Assembly (NCBI RefSeq): GCF_024713975.1 | Contig: NC_091100.1 | Location: forward strand, 18,186,001 to 18,250,000 | Reading direction: 5' to 3' | Source of the DNA: Paralichthys olivaceus | Lineage: Eukaryota; Chordata; Actinopteri; Pleuronectiformes; Paralichthyidae | DNA: 64,000 nucleotides | Shown here: positions 52,328-64,000 of the stretch, piece by piece | Layout of the letters: every line of letters starts with the position of its first letter | How positions within the stretch are numbered: the stretch's first letter is position 1 | Made by a program: the position numbers and the translations under genes | Notes under the pieces: model-generated | The model's input: the letters and a program-made list of their open reading frames with translations, nothing else | Told to the model about the DNA's origin: nothing | The model's database searches: none

Positions 52328-54532
52328 CCAGGAGCACAGACATGATGTTTTGTCCCATTAGGACCAGGTGTTGGTCCCCATAAGGTCTTCTGGTCCAGAC
52401 CAGGTCACTGTTTATAACTGAAAAAAGTCCCAAAGACATAACAAAAATAAATAAAGCACACACAAAGACACACACCAGCACTTTGTTAACAAGCTGCATC
52501 TGCCTTTTTTTTTACTTGCTCTTATTACAGATGTTGAAGGGACATGAACTTTTATTCTCTCATCCTCTTCCTGCCTCCAAGCGATTCGTGATTGCTCTGT
52601 CTCCATGCGTCTGCTCATTTGTCTCTGTGTGTCTGGCCCTCTGCTCTGTCGGCAAGAATATGATGAAAAACTGCAACAGAGTCAAGTCGGTGCTTAGCAA
52701 AACCAAGACAGAGAGACGATAAGAGACTGAGGGGAGGAAAAGAGATCGTATCAGCTTGAGTTTCTCTCACCATGTATGAGATTGCATCTGAAGATAGACC
52801 ATCAGCCTGTAGTGGAAAGTGTTATACAGCAGGATATGTTTTGCAACTGTATGCTGCGGTTCTGCATCAGTCACTGCTGTTTGCAACAAGAACATCTGAT
52901 CTCTGAGCATTTCCGCTATCTCCACATAAATCAAAGAAATGTGTAGGTTAGTGTATGACAACTCACCTACCTACACTTACATTTGTTTGTTATGTACACT
53001 GTCCTCTTACTCTCAGTTAATGTCTTTGGTTTATCCTCCTCCCATCTGGATTCCTGGGTCCTCTCCTTCACAGCAGCTGTTGTTTTACTTGTTTTTGGGT
53101 CAGCCGTGCTGTGATGTGTCATCTGACCATTTGCTAATGTGCAGGCAGAGGGTTGTAAGAGCAGTACTCTGTATTTAAACAGAGTTCTAACTAGTAATCA
53201 GCATTTATTTCAAAACACAAGAGCAAATGTGTAAGTGTTTATGTGCTCTAACTTCTGCTGCATGCCAAGCAATGTGGCTCTCTACCTACAGTAGTAAGGG
53301 AATGCTATTTATAACAGAAGGCCAAGAGCATAAAATTGACCCGCTGCATTTGTCTTCTTGGATTTCACATGGAGCATTATAAAAGGCATGTTCAGAACTA
53401 ACACATCCACTGTAATATTTCCTAATGTCACCTGATCCTGGACACTACCATATCTACTCCATTTTTTCTTCTGTGAAGAACTTTCTAACTTTGGTAAGAA
53501 AAGTGCTGTATGTCATATTTGAAACACTGCAGCTCTGTTCTGCTCTTCACTGGATTGGGCAAGTGTCTCATCAGTTATCCAAGGTATTGTTACATTAACA
53601 TCAACGTCATTTATTCCCCTAAAACTCTTCTGAAATGTCAAACGAAGTTATGTGAAAATATGAGTGTGTAATGTTACGCTAAGCAGCCAGAGTTAGAACT
53701 AAATGCTAGTCTACTTCTTCATATTAACTGTATAGAGCTGTGAGCTGGGAGGAGCTATTTTCTTGCGCCCTATTAATTTTTCCATCAGGTGACTCACAGT
53801 CTCACAGAGCTTGGACCTACCTTAAACTCATCTGGTTCAATCATAAGTCCAGATAAAATATCATTTGAAGAATATTAAAGTCAAAGGGCCAAGCTTGAAT
53901 ATGTCAAACCTCTTGAATGTTATCGTCTTTCTGTTGACATCTTTGTCTGCGTCTTCTGCGTGCATGCTTCCTCTTTTTCGTCCTGAGATATCTGTAGTAA
54001 TTGTGTTTATACATACAGTTTTGCATACATCACGTTTTTGAAAACTTGGGCTGGGAGAAAAAACTCCAGGTCAACTAAGGCCAACTCTGTCATTTTATGC
54101 GTTCTCACTTACAACATAATTTCAGGAGACTATGCAATCTATTGCGTTACTAACAGCTGCCTTTTGCAAACAGTTTCAATTCAATTCTGATCTTCTGATT
54201 CCTTCGTTGGTCCAGCGTTACAGTTTCTAACCTCTCATTACGTCTGCCTTAACCCTCAGACAACGGTGAACGTCATCAGTAGGTTGCTCTGTCTATTGGT
54301 CAGTCTCTACAGCTGACTGTGGACACTGTGGATGACAGAGGTGCAATGTCATGGATATGGATGCGTATTAGAAACGTCATTAATGCGCCCACCCACGGTG
54401 AATTCTCTCGCACTCATCCTGTTTTCCCACATGGTGTCATTATCCAGAGTTTTCCCCTGGAGGCTGAGACTAAAAACTCAGCAGAATGTCCTTGAGCAAC
54501 TCATTCAGACTTTTATTGCTTTCTCACATACA

Positions 54533-54640
54533 GAAGATAAGATAAGATAAGATAAGACTTTATTGTCATTGTCACTGTAGTGACATTAAAAGGTGCTTAA
54601 CTCATTTAAAGTTAAAACTAACAACTGTGCTTGATGAGTC
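54533..54640. repeat. (GATAA)n tract and adjoining repeat tail
   Basis: Five or so GATAA units are followed by 'gactttattgtcattgtcac', a form of tail seen in fish retroelements. Five adjacent GATA-factor core motifs result by chance of the repeat. Confidence 0.6.
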
Positions 54641-55318
54641 ATTATGAATCTTCTCCTTGATGAACTGATAATGTTCTTAGTAGGTTTAACTCAGAGACTC
54701 AGGCCATTCTAAGTACTTCATTTATCCTGCTTCTGTCCTCTGTCTGTGAGAACATGTCTGGCTCTGGGTGAAAGGCTGAACTCTGAGAACGGAAGTAGGC
54801 GGTTTGGATGGAGTAAGAATCGAGGGAGTATACAGGGGAATGAATCTATGATTACTGACAAAACTCAAGTAAAGCAGCAGCTGTTTGGATTGAGTGTTAG
54901 TCATCGGCCTCTCTCCAGTCTCTGTGCCCCCCCTCCTCTCTCTCTCTCTCATGAGAGTCTCCTAAATAGCTCATGAAATAGAGGCCACATTGGAGCGTGG
55001 GGGGGGGGGGGGATGTGGAAGACCGTGGTGTAGACAGAGGAGGGGTTTGTGCAGGGCAATGTGATACGTTGCCATTGTGAGAGACACATGGAAAAAGAAA
55101 CAGAGCGAGGGAAAAGAGCAAGAAGGAGCACTCTGAAGGAGTAAAAGCCACACTCATAAGAGAAGGGGAGGGAAACATAGAGAGAGAGCAGGAGGGGGTG
55201 TGTGTGGGGGTTGGGGGGGGGGGTGGGCAGGGTGTGCTCAGACTGAGAGTCTGAATCTGAATCAGAGAGGAAGAATGCTGTTGAAGGTTCACTGTTATGC
55301 TTCCTCCCTCACAAAAAA

Positions 55319-55326
55319 TATAAATA
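55319..55326 (+). promoter_or_regulatory. Possible TATA box of the adhesion GPCR gene
   Basis: TATAAATA lies about 235 bp upstream of the ATG at 55560. A start site near 55350 would give a 5' UTR of about 210 nt without obvious introns. Inferred from position. Confidence 0.35.
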
Positions 55327-55559
55327 TAACTTCTACATCCAGGACTCATCTTTTACATTAGTCTTTTTCAGTTCTTTTACACTTTTTATTCATACTTTGT
55401 GGATTGCGCTGCTCTTGGACAACAGCTGCATCTGAAAATCCTAATATCTCTCTGGACTTTTTTGTGAGATTACCTAATACTTTGATCACTGGACATCAAC
55501 AACTGAATACATTGTTCTGACAAAGTTGTCTTCCGTGTGGGACACTGTTTGCCTCTGCC

Positions 55560-55599
55560 ATGGGGGTAGGGAATAAGGAGCTACTCATTCTCGGTAAGT

Positions 55600-55638
<39 letters not shown>

Positions 55639-58600
55639 AAGGTTTCGTGAAATGTACATGGAAGTTTAGACATTGTGTTAGACTTCAGTTAATTTACTTC
55701 CCCTTATTTCTTCAGCAGACATAGTATATCCCATTAGAAGAGCCTCCAAGTTCTTGGTTTGAACCCTGGTTCTGTTGTTGGCATGTTCTCCTTGTGTCTT
55801 TGTGGTTCATCTCCTGCTTCTTCTCACAGTACAAAGTCACGTAGATACAGTAGGTGTTAGGTGCATTGGAGACTCTAGATTGACCAAATGGGTGAATGGT
55901 TGTTCCTCTTTATATTCAGACCTACCTCTCTAGCTGCATCCCCTCCACTGCCCTTAAAGTGATAAATAGATAATGGATGGATGGATAAAAAAGCTGACTG
56001 TTGTTCACCTGGGCAGCATCAGTGATGTTAACCCTGTCAGGCACTGAGCGCTGTGCAGCCGTGTTAACAGTGGTGAAGTGTGGATGGAGGTCAGGGTGGC
56101 TGCTGTGTTGTAAAAACCTCTGTCACTGCACTGATGCTGCACTGAACATGTCAGTCAGAATCAACAAGGCCTGATGGCAGCCGCAGAGTCACCACAGGAA
56201 GAATACATGAGCCTTTTCTAAACAAACCACAAACCTGATTGGAAGAATTATACACTTGGCAGATTTGTGAATAAGTTAAGGTGGTTACATCAGTATAGGC
56301 TGCCATAGATGATTTAGTATATAGAAATGTTATTAAATTATGTTATTATATAGAGAGATATATGTTGATTGTTATATTAAAACACACAGTACTAGGACCA
56401 AAGTTCATGCTATTTATCAAATACACACCATTACCATGTTTCACAATGTTTAAAATATTATACAGACCGTAGCCTTTATGTATTATGATAGTTGATATAT
56501 GTGTGCAAATTGTGATGTAAAACAAAATGCTTAATACAAAGTAATAATCTTTATTTATAAGTGTATTTTATCTTCAAGCCACAGTTTGATTTCACAGCTA
56601 AAGCATAATTTTTGGGTCACACTGTTTAGTTCATGTTTGTAGCAACACTGCTAGATGTGTAAATCGAAACTGGTTGCCACAGTATTAGATAATATATTAT
56701 TAGATTTGAACTCTTTGGCTTTGGCATATACTGTATAGGAAACCTAGTATGCAATTACAACACAAGATACTGTGTAGATAATCAATTACCAAAGGTCAAA
56801 AGTCAATTATAGCACAAAAATATTTCAGCATGACAATATTACATAAGTTTTTAATCCAAAGATTTTGTTTAGCTGCTTTTTTCAATAAATCTATATTGAA
56901 GCAAAGAAAAAACACAAAACGAAAAAAGAATAGGTTATAATTATGATCAATAAAAAATAAATCCAACAAAAGAGGAATTATTGTTTCTCAGAACCGTTTT
57001 TTTAAAGCTTTACAGAAACACAAATTACCCTAATTTCTGAAATGAGTATTAATAATAATTATAATAATTATAGTTAAAATCATTACAATAATGAAATAGT
57101 TGAAATAGCACCGCACTTCATTACAAAACATAGAAGACAACTAGAATAATCATAATTCAAAAACTTATTTAAATGATTAAATAATAATAAAAGATTCAAA
57201 ATCGGAGACAGCTAATTATATAGTCTAATATAAAATCTAAAAAATCAAAGTCAAGAAATAAAATGATAAAAAGAACAGGCTAAAAGAAACATTATAATAG
57301 ATAAAAACAAGCATGTTAAAGCCTGGTCCTCTTTGGTCAGTCTTGACCGAGGAATATCTATCATGGCCTCATCATTATACAGTATATTGGGGAGGAATGA
57401 TTTAGAAGCTCAGTGAAGTAGCTTGGTGCCATGAAGGTCAACAGCAATATTTAAAATCCATTCTTGAACACACAGGCAGCCAGTGAAGGGAAGCTGATAT
57501 ATGGGAGATGCGATCTTGCGTACATGATTTGGTCAAGAGTCTGGCAGCTGCCTCTTGAACACCCTGAGAGTGAGCGATCATGTTTTGGTTCTGGCCTGTA
57601 AACACAGCTTCACAAAAATCCAGCTGAGACGTAATAAAACATGAATCACTTTGTGGAGAGCACAGAGGAAGAAGCTGCGCACCTCCACTTTCTCTCAGGC
57701 CCAAATGTAAAGCAACAGCAAGAGAGAGAGAGACAGAGAGAAGTGCAGCTTACACAGAGACAGAGGAGACGGATTCTGTGAGAGACAATCTATTCTTACT
57801 GATGAATGAAACTCAGTGTCACATGAAGTCAGGCCTTGTGTCTGTTTGCAGTTGTGTGGTGATAAAGTTAGAATCAATCCCACTGTTTTACTCAGTTAGA
57901 CACACTCTGTCTGGTTTTGGTAAAGTGGTGTTACTGTTAGAGCTCCGGCCTCATCACACAACAACAACAGAGGGCTTATTGTGTTCTATCCCAGGGAAGG
58001 GAGCTGGATGTATTTTCTGACTTACACCATATGTAGCAGGATCTGTGCTCTGCTGCACCAGTGACTCCTGAGTCAAAGAAATGTGACATGTGTCTGCAGT
58101 GGTGTGGAGACAATCTATTATACAGGGAGTCATGGGTGGAACTTAGCAGGAGGAGGGAGTCACATTATTTACATAATAAGCATACAGTGTACAAACCCTC
58201 AATTTCAAGCATAAAGAGAGAGATACACTGTCAGTCATGTTCCGATGAACACAGCACAGACACACAAACACGTGCATTCGGCTAATATTAGAATAAAATC
58301 CAATTTCTCGGTGTGGGGGGGGGGGCTAAAATCTGATTGGCCCCTGAAATGCCCCTGTCCTGTCTGTAGTTTTAAATAAAGTACTCACTTACTTACAAAT
58401 AGTAATAATAAATATGACATTTTGTTAAAGATTTTCATTTTCTAAGCTTTTTTGATGCAATCTTCTTGACCAAGGAAAGATTTATTCATCAGCTAAAAGT
58501 AAACAAGAAATGACTTAAATGTGCACCTTAAAGAAATTTTGCATGGATGTTGGATATGTAATTGGTCCCTCTGTGTAAATTAAGGACCCTTCATGGCGCC

Positions 58601-61600
58601 TGATTAAGAAAATCACTTCCTAAATTGAGAATAAAAACACTCTCAGGATGTTTTGTAATATTTGGCATTAAGAGCAGGGATTTTTGCAGGGGCAAATATG
58701 AGGAAGCATGGTTACAGTATTAGTATGAGTTTTTTTTAAGTGGCCAACTCAAATAGAAGTGTCCTTTTCAAACCTCCCTTGTGGTATAATATTAATAAAT
58801 GTTAACTAATGTGTCGTCCTCATCATTTCAAGAATTTCCCCTTGGGGATGAATAAAGTATGTCTATCTATCTATCTATCTATCTATTGTCAGCGTCTCCC
58901 TCTATTGTAAAATAAAACTAACTGGCCTTTTTTTTTTCCCCTGCAGGCTTGTTGTGTATGCTGGAGAAATGTTTCCCTGAATGTTCTAACGGTTACGAAA
59001 CCAAACAAGGGAAATGTGTTGGTAATAATCTACTATGACCTCTGATTTTAACTATCCCCTCTGTCACTGGAGTTTACCTGAAAAACAAATGTTTCTGATG
59101 ACACTCCACTTGGTTATTTCCTTTTTTAGGCATCGAAGCAATGCTCATTTCCAGGGCAATTTACAATGAAAACATAAATAGAGGAGGTTTAAATTCCTCG
59201 ATCACCACAATTCAAAAGCAAGCAGCTAAAAGAAATACAAATTCCTGGCATGATGGCAGTGCTGTAACTTCAGAGTGATAATCATGGTGCACAGAGGAGG
59301 TAGAAGAAAAAATGCTGATTAGAGAGATTGCTTAAAATATCATGTTTTGATGTATTTTCCTCTCTTCTTCGTTTTTTCGTATTCAAATCTATAGATCTCA
59401 ATGAGTGTGAAGACTGGCAAAATAAGTGTGGGAACCACACAAGCTGCCACAACACCATTGGCAGTTTCTACTGTCAGTGCTTAAAGGGCTTCAAGAACTC
59501 TCTTGGGAAGGTCAACTTCACCGGTGGAGAGTTGACAAGTGGACAGTGCCTAGGTGTGTTTGTGTGTGTGTGTGTGTGAATGTGTGTGTGTGTGTGCAAC
59601 CAGTTGCTTCTCTATGCTCATTGTTACCACCATCTTCACTCTGTCAGATATGAACGAGTGTATGAATAACGATGAAATCTGCGGCCGTGCGGGTAATTGT
59701 TCTAATCTGATTGGGAGCTACAAGTGCACCTGCGAATCTGGTTACACCAGTGGCAACAATGGCACAGAAGTCTGTAGAGGTGAGTAGTTACAGCTTTGTG
59801 TTGCTGTATATTAAGGTCGACACAACTTCCCCCCACTATCCAGAAATAAAGCTAAAACCTCCTGGACACAAATCCTGACTGCACTTTAAGAAGAGTTCTG
59901 CTGTGCTTGGATTTTGCTGAGAAAACAACATACTCAAGGAAATCATGAAAAGTGGAAGTTGACATATTGTCATCTTCCTTCTTAAGTTTTATTTTTTCAC
60001 ATTTAGCGATTTTGTCACTTTATGAGCGTACAACTAAACTTTGATTTTCAGCTGAGATAAAAATTCTGTCCTTGTCCATATGTGAAAAGCAACACTTTGA
60101 CATGGCCAGATGGAGCACCATTAAGAACGCATGTAAAAAGTTTCGGTTTAAAACATTTGTTTGGCGTATACAAGACGTTAATACTAACTAACACACATAA
60201 CACTGTGCACTTTTATTTTTGCTTATAATAGCCACAACCATAGTAGTTTCTTGATTCCATTAGTTGCTTGATGCTATCAAAAACGAGGTGAAACATCATG
60301 ATTGACAGCTGAATCTCGAATGGTCAAGTACATGTGTCAGCAGAGCCCTGCTACTGCGGCTCCATCCCCAGATGGCTGTTGCACAGGCTTAACCTAATTG
60401 TGTAAGATGGCAGCGTTTGCATCAGGGATATTTTGTCTTCATTTCTGGACAGTGGGAGGAAATGGATATGCGTCCAGTTCGTGTACAGTTCACATCCACA
60501 ACAAGTCACTGGTCAGATTAGTCTCACAACTCCTCAGATTATTAGTGGACATTTTTTTTTACATACATGTAGTAATGATGTCATATAAAAATGATCCTTA
60601 TCATTCAAATAAAACTTAAAATAGCCTAATTCTTTTCTTCCACCTAAGGAACATTTCCAAAACAGGAAATCTGTCTGCCCGGAGCTGATTTTTGGAAATG
60701 TCCTGCATAATTTTTTTCAATTGAGATTTAGCTATGAAGTGTATCATAAAATAAAGACATCTCTTTCCTACTGCAAATACGAATAGTGTTGCATGTTGAA
60801 TGAAATGAAACAAAATCTCCCATCCAGGCAAGTCCAGAACCCTTTCTCAAGATCCTAATGGCTCCACTGTGCCTCAGATACTTTGATGTTTGTTCCAATA
60901 TGGACCAAAGCCATACATTATATATTTAGAACTGTTTCTACTTATCCTTTCACAGACATAAATGAATGTCAAAAAGCTGAAATTAATGGAGAGGACATCT
61001 GTGGAGAGAGAGGCTTGTGTAAGAACGAGGAAGGGAGTTATTGGTGCAAGTGTCAAAAAGGATACACCAACTACGGCAACAAAAGGACTCCATGTTCAGG
61101 TTAGTGTAGGTGTACACTGTTCCTCTGTATGGACTTAATTTCATAGTAGTGCATTTTGAATGGCTTTTATTTCCTCATGTTAAGCTTCTACTTGTTCTCA
61201 TCCTCCTTGCATAAGCTTCATAACACAGTTGCCTCATTGCTCTGAATGCTCGCTCTGCCTTTATGCTGCTTCTCATGGTAACTTGTTAATGTCACAGTAC
61301 TCTGTGGTTTATGAATCACAAGACAACAGGAGTGGTATCAACACTCCTCTACTTTCTAATCATACTGTGATGAAGCATCAAACTCACATGTTTTAATGTG
61401 ATGTTTCCATGTTTCCAGAGCTTAACTGTGATGGCTTCAGGGCTGATAGTGGACCTACACCGGTAAGCTGCACGTAGCGTGATGTAAAACTGCAACGTCA
61501 AGAGATAAATAAAACGTGTTATGGTTTTATACCAGATTTATTCAAGCCTTCGTCCTCCTTTAGGCAACTTCGAATGTAGAGTTAGTTAAAGTCCAGCATC

Positions 61601-64000
61601 CCAGGGGTCAAATATCCTGTTAATCAGCATTTCCTTTATTTAATATTAGTTAGACCACACTGTGGCCCTGCAGGGTTTAGTGTATGTGAGGTTTACTATC
61701 GGGCTGAATGGTGTTATTATTCTCTCTCTCTCTCTCTCAGCTGCTCGGAGGCTTGGCAAATATTTTGTCCCTGATGAGAAACAGCTGTTTGGCTCTGTCC
61801 AATCGAAGTGCTGCCAGTGAAGAGATGGGTGATGGAGATGCTCTACTGGCGGTCAGAAAATCAGACACACACACACACACACACTAATGCACACACAAAA
61901 ACACAGGCAATATTCTTAAACCCCCTCTCACTTTTGTGCTACAACAGAAACTTTTTACAGCCACCAATGCCGTCCTGTCCCCCGGTCGTCAGGACAGAGG
62001 TGAGGATGTGAGCGTGTTGCTCAGCACAGTGGATAACTCCATCATGTTCATTGGTCCTCAGCTCAAAAAAAACCACACCAAGATAAACACCACCGAGACA
62101 GGTAACATTTTCCATCAGCACAGCTCTGCCCATTAGAACACATGGGCCACTAACTTTAATGATAAATGAATGAATGAAAATAGAAATGTTTCTGGAAGCT
62201 AACTTCAACTGTGCAGGTTGATTTGTAATGAGTTATTTGCTGGAATAGATGCAGAGATTGCTGTTCAAAGGGGAAACACACGACCCAATGGACTGATCCA
62301 TTTGACCAATGAGAACGCAACACTCTACACCGACTGGGAAACAGCATCAGGGACAGGAACATACCCTGGTAGACTCTTCTTCCCCTGTTTTGTCTCATCT
62401 GCTTTTCTGACAAAAGTCACGACTACCGTGAAATACCATATATATTTGTTTTTCACAGGCTTTGCTTTGGCTGCATTGCTGAGCTATAAGAACCTTCACA
62501 ACTCGGTGAACAGGTCTTTTGAGGAGCTTAAAGGACAAGAAAAAGATGGCATGGATCCGTCCTTCCAGATCTTCTCTAGAGTTGTGTCTGTTGTGGTCTC
62601 TAATCCCTCCACTCAGAATCTGAGTCGCTCTGTCAATATCACACTCAGACATTTAGAGGTAGCTCCACCTGTCCCAGTCTTTCAAGTGTCTTCTATCCGT
62701 GTTACTTATTTTAAACAATTATGAGTAATCAAATATGAGGTTGTGAATAAAACAAACTGTCTGTCTGTAACATATTGGTTTTGTTATGTGTGTTAGAACA
62801 CAGAGGAGTCCCCTGAGGTGAGGTTCATCTGTGCTTACTGGAATGAGAGAGAGGCCTGGTCCACAGATGGCTGCTATCAACAGCACTCCAACGCCACACA
62901 CACTGTGTGTACATGTGAACATCTGAGTAGCTTTGCTGTGCTCATGGCCCTGTATCCCATTGAGGTAAGAAGGACACAAACCAATGTATTAAAAAAACCT
63001 TCAACAAGAATGGCACACAGTAGAGCACATTACAACCATTAAGGCCTAACAGTCCCTTTGAATTTCATCAAGATCTGTGAAAATGTCAACAAAATGCCCT
63101 ATCTCACAATGTTAAAGGAAATTAAAAACATTCCTGGATCTGCCCCCTGATCCTGATCTACAACAAACCCATATGACATCCTTCCACCAAGTTCTGTAGT
63201 TATCTGTCAAGGAGCTTTTGACCAATGGTGCTAGGTAACAGACAAACAATTGGTAGAGGTAAATATGGGCTAAACTGCTGTGTAATGCTGTGTAAAAACA
63301 CCCGTCTCTTGTCACGTCTCGAATCAGGTGAGAATCTAACTGCCGATGTGAGGACAGAACCTAATCTTTATTCTGACTTAGGTAAATAACTATGGTAGGT
63401 AAATACACAAAGTTAAGTAGACCCAGGTACAACTAATCAAGGCAAGGCAGGTAAACAAAGGCAGGAAGTTATCTGAAATAAGACACAGGTGTAAGTACCA
63501 AGACAAAGAAGAAATGTCTAAGAATATGCAAAACAACAGAGACACAAAGCCAAAAGCCAAGAGAAAGAAAGACAACAAAAATTCCATCAGCACAATAAGA
63601 GTCCAACAAAAGATCCATCCTTTTCGATACTGCTTATCCTTTCAGGGTCAGAAAGAGAGTTGGAGCCATCACAGCTGACATTTGGCAAGAGGCAGGGTAG
63701 ACAAACAGAAATTACACACTCACACCTGAAGTCAATTTACTGTAGAGACTCCAATTAGCACAACTGCAATATGCTTGTCTTTGGACTGTGGGGGGTGACA
63801 GTGCTAACCACTGCACCATTACCCTCCACAAAGAAATCAAACAGTCCAGAAAAAGTCAGTCAAACACATCAGAAGTCCTAAAAACGTTTCCTCCAAGGGT
63901 CTAAATACAAATCAAAAGTCTTTCAAAAGCTGAACACAGAAGCAGAATCATTTCATCACTCTCACAAACTCTGTTTCTATTTGCAGCTGTTAAATGTAGA
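55560..64000 (+). CDS. adgre5: Adhesion G-protein-coupled receptor, ADGRE5/CD97-like (partial, 3' end off window)
   Basis: Twelve exons seen, plus strand: 55560-55593, 58947-59021, 59395-59553, 59648-59779, 60956-61099, 61419-61462, 61741-61851, 61948-62101, 62249-62368, 62459-62658, 62797-62964, and 63987 onward, cut by the edge. The joined frame gives 447 residues before the last exon. Residues 1-20 look like a signal peptide. A degenerate EGF remnant (C20 to C35) precedes three Ca2+-binding EGF domains opening DLNEC, DMNEC and DINEC, one per exon, all phase 1-1. A Ser/Thr- and Asn-sequon-rich GAIN domain follows. The GPS has C403, W406, W412, C417, C429, C431 and the cleavage site HL/S at 434-435; the tethered agonist would begin SSFAVLM. 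The seven-helix part lies beyond 64000. CD97 acts in leukocyte adhesion through CD55 and other ligands (known for mammals). Assignment to ADGRE5 rather than another ADGRE member is likely, not certain. Confidence 0.88.
55598..55635 (+). repeat. (GT)n microsatellite at adhesion GPCR exon 1 donor
   Basis: The GT run begins within four bases of the donor GTAAGT at 55594. Confidence 0.9.
55740..55990 (+). mobile_element. Dispersed repeat family D (tRNA-like B box), copy 1
   Basis: Contains a B-box-like GGTTTGAACCC at about 55759, then 'ggcatgttctccttgtgtct', 'ttggagactctagattgac' and a 3' end of GGAT repeats near 55980. This matches a common fish SINE-like element. Lies in intron 1 of the adhesion GPCR. 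Confidence 0.6.
57430..57704 (-). mobile_element. LINE reverse-transcriptase C-terminal fragment
   Basis: The minus strand encodes a degraded peptide with [22 protein letters not shown] and ASLHWLPV, the signature of the C-terminal part of CR1/L2/Rex-type non-LTR retrotransposon proteins. No complete ORF remains. It lies in intron 1 of the adhesion GPCR. Confidence 0.8.
58822..58890 (+). repeat. Retroelement tail with (CTAT)n microsatellite
   Basis: 'ttccccttggggatgaataa' followed by tandem CTAT units is the usual 3' tail form of several fish LINEs. It stands just upstream of exon 2 of the adhesion GPCR. Confidence 0.65.
59554..59597 (+). repeat. (GT)n tract that includes the donor of EGF exon 3
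   Basis: The intron starts GTGTGTTTGTGTG, so the donor itself is part of the repeat and departs from GTRAGT at positions +3 to +6. Confidence 0.9.
62797..62964 (+). CDS. adgre5: GPS exon of the adhesion GPCR
   Basis: This 56-codon, phase 0-0 exon carries the whole GPCR proteolysis site, with [20 protein letters not shown] and FAVLM. The residues required for autoproteolysis (His, Leu, Ser) are intact, so the receptor should be cleaved into two non-covalently bound parts. Confidence 0.9.
63060..63245 (-). repeat. Dispersed repeat family C, reversed copy
   Basis: 'cctggatctgccccctgatcc' region and 'atccttccaccaagttctg' are the reverse of the family C core. It lies in the intron after the GPS exon. 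Confidence 0.6.
63615..63830 (-). mobile_element. Dispersed repeat family D, copy 2 (reverse)
   Basis: Reverse complement of the copy at 55740-55990: 'gatactgcttatcctttcag', 'gtagagactccaattagc', and 'gtgctaaccactgcacca' at the tRNA-like end. Confidence 0.6.

Larger units (their letters stand above)
46275..55310. other. Intergenic region rich in repeats, no gene recognised
   Basis: No exon chain was recognised on either strand. Contents include repeat family C (46440-46770), MITE A copy 3, a GA tract (49956-49999), a common fish repeat (about 50925-51290), an AC tract (51646-51691), MITE B (51950-52327), a GATAA tract (54533-54557), and purine-rich sequence at 55000-55260 just before the adhesion GPCR. 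Confidence 0.5.

Noticed and set aside
52606-52701. Short plus-strand ORF of 31 codons with a hydrophobic, signal-like start (MRLLICLC)
   Set aside because: Too short, surrounded by repeats, with no promoter, splice or conservation evidence.
54897-55349. 150-codon Pro/Ser/Leu-rich minus-strand frame before the adhesion GPCR
   Set aside because: Opposite strand of purine-rich low-complexity promoter DNA; no motif and no exon signals.
57438-57704. Possible host gene with conserved AAARLL and HWLPV motifs
   Set aside because: The motifs are diagnostic of non-LTR retrotransposon proteins; it is annotated as a LINE fragment.

Overview
The window reads as teleost fish nuclear DNA. Its genes are vertebrate genes split by GT-AG introns. 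Between them lie fish-type dispersed repeats (a tRNA-derived SINE, short inverted-repeat elements, LINE tails) and many CA/GT microsatellites. No bacterial, organellar, viral, CRISPR or ribosomal RNA sequence was recognised. All exon models were built by eye from splice sites, reading-frame continuity and remembered family sequences; no alignment was run.

Left to right: a CpG-rich non-coding block (1-2400) that may be the 5' end of a neighbour lying off the left edge (adcy9 is the synteny guess); sarcalumenin, srl, minus strand, 8 coding exons (7103-22447); the bHLH-leucine zipper factor tfap4, minus strand, 7 coding exons (25797-31805) with a CpG island at its 5' end; the ESCRT-I subunit gene mvb12a, minus strand, 9 coding exons plus a non-coding first exon (36059 to about 40200); a short secreted four-immunoglobulin-domain gene resembling perlecan domain IV, plus strand, 8 exons (42506-45809); and the extracellular half of an ADGRE5/CD97-like adhesion GPCR, plus strand (55560-64000, cut by the right edge just after the GPS exon).

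srl next to tfap4 matches human 16p13.3. mvb12a and an ADGRE5-like gene match human 19p13. The window therefore appears to span a junction between two ancestral blocks, in the 32-36 kb intergenic region.

The genes do not form one pathway: srl acts in the sarcoplasmic reticulum, tfap4 in transcription, mvb12a in endosomal sorting, and the last two at the cell surface or in the matrix. The most interesting points are the stand-alone perlecan-like Ig gene, a cluster of CAGCTG sites (the AP-4 motif) around the tfap4 promoter, an in-frame skippable acidic exon in srl, and splice donors of EGF or other exons that abut CA/GT repeats.
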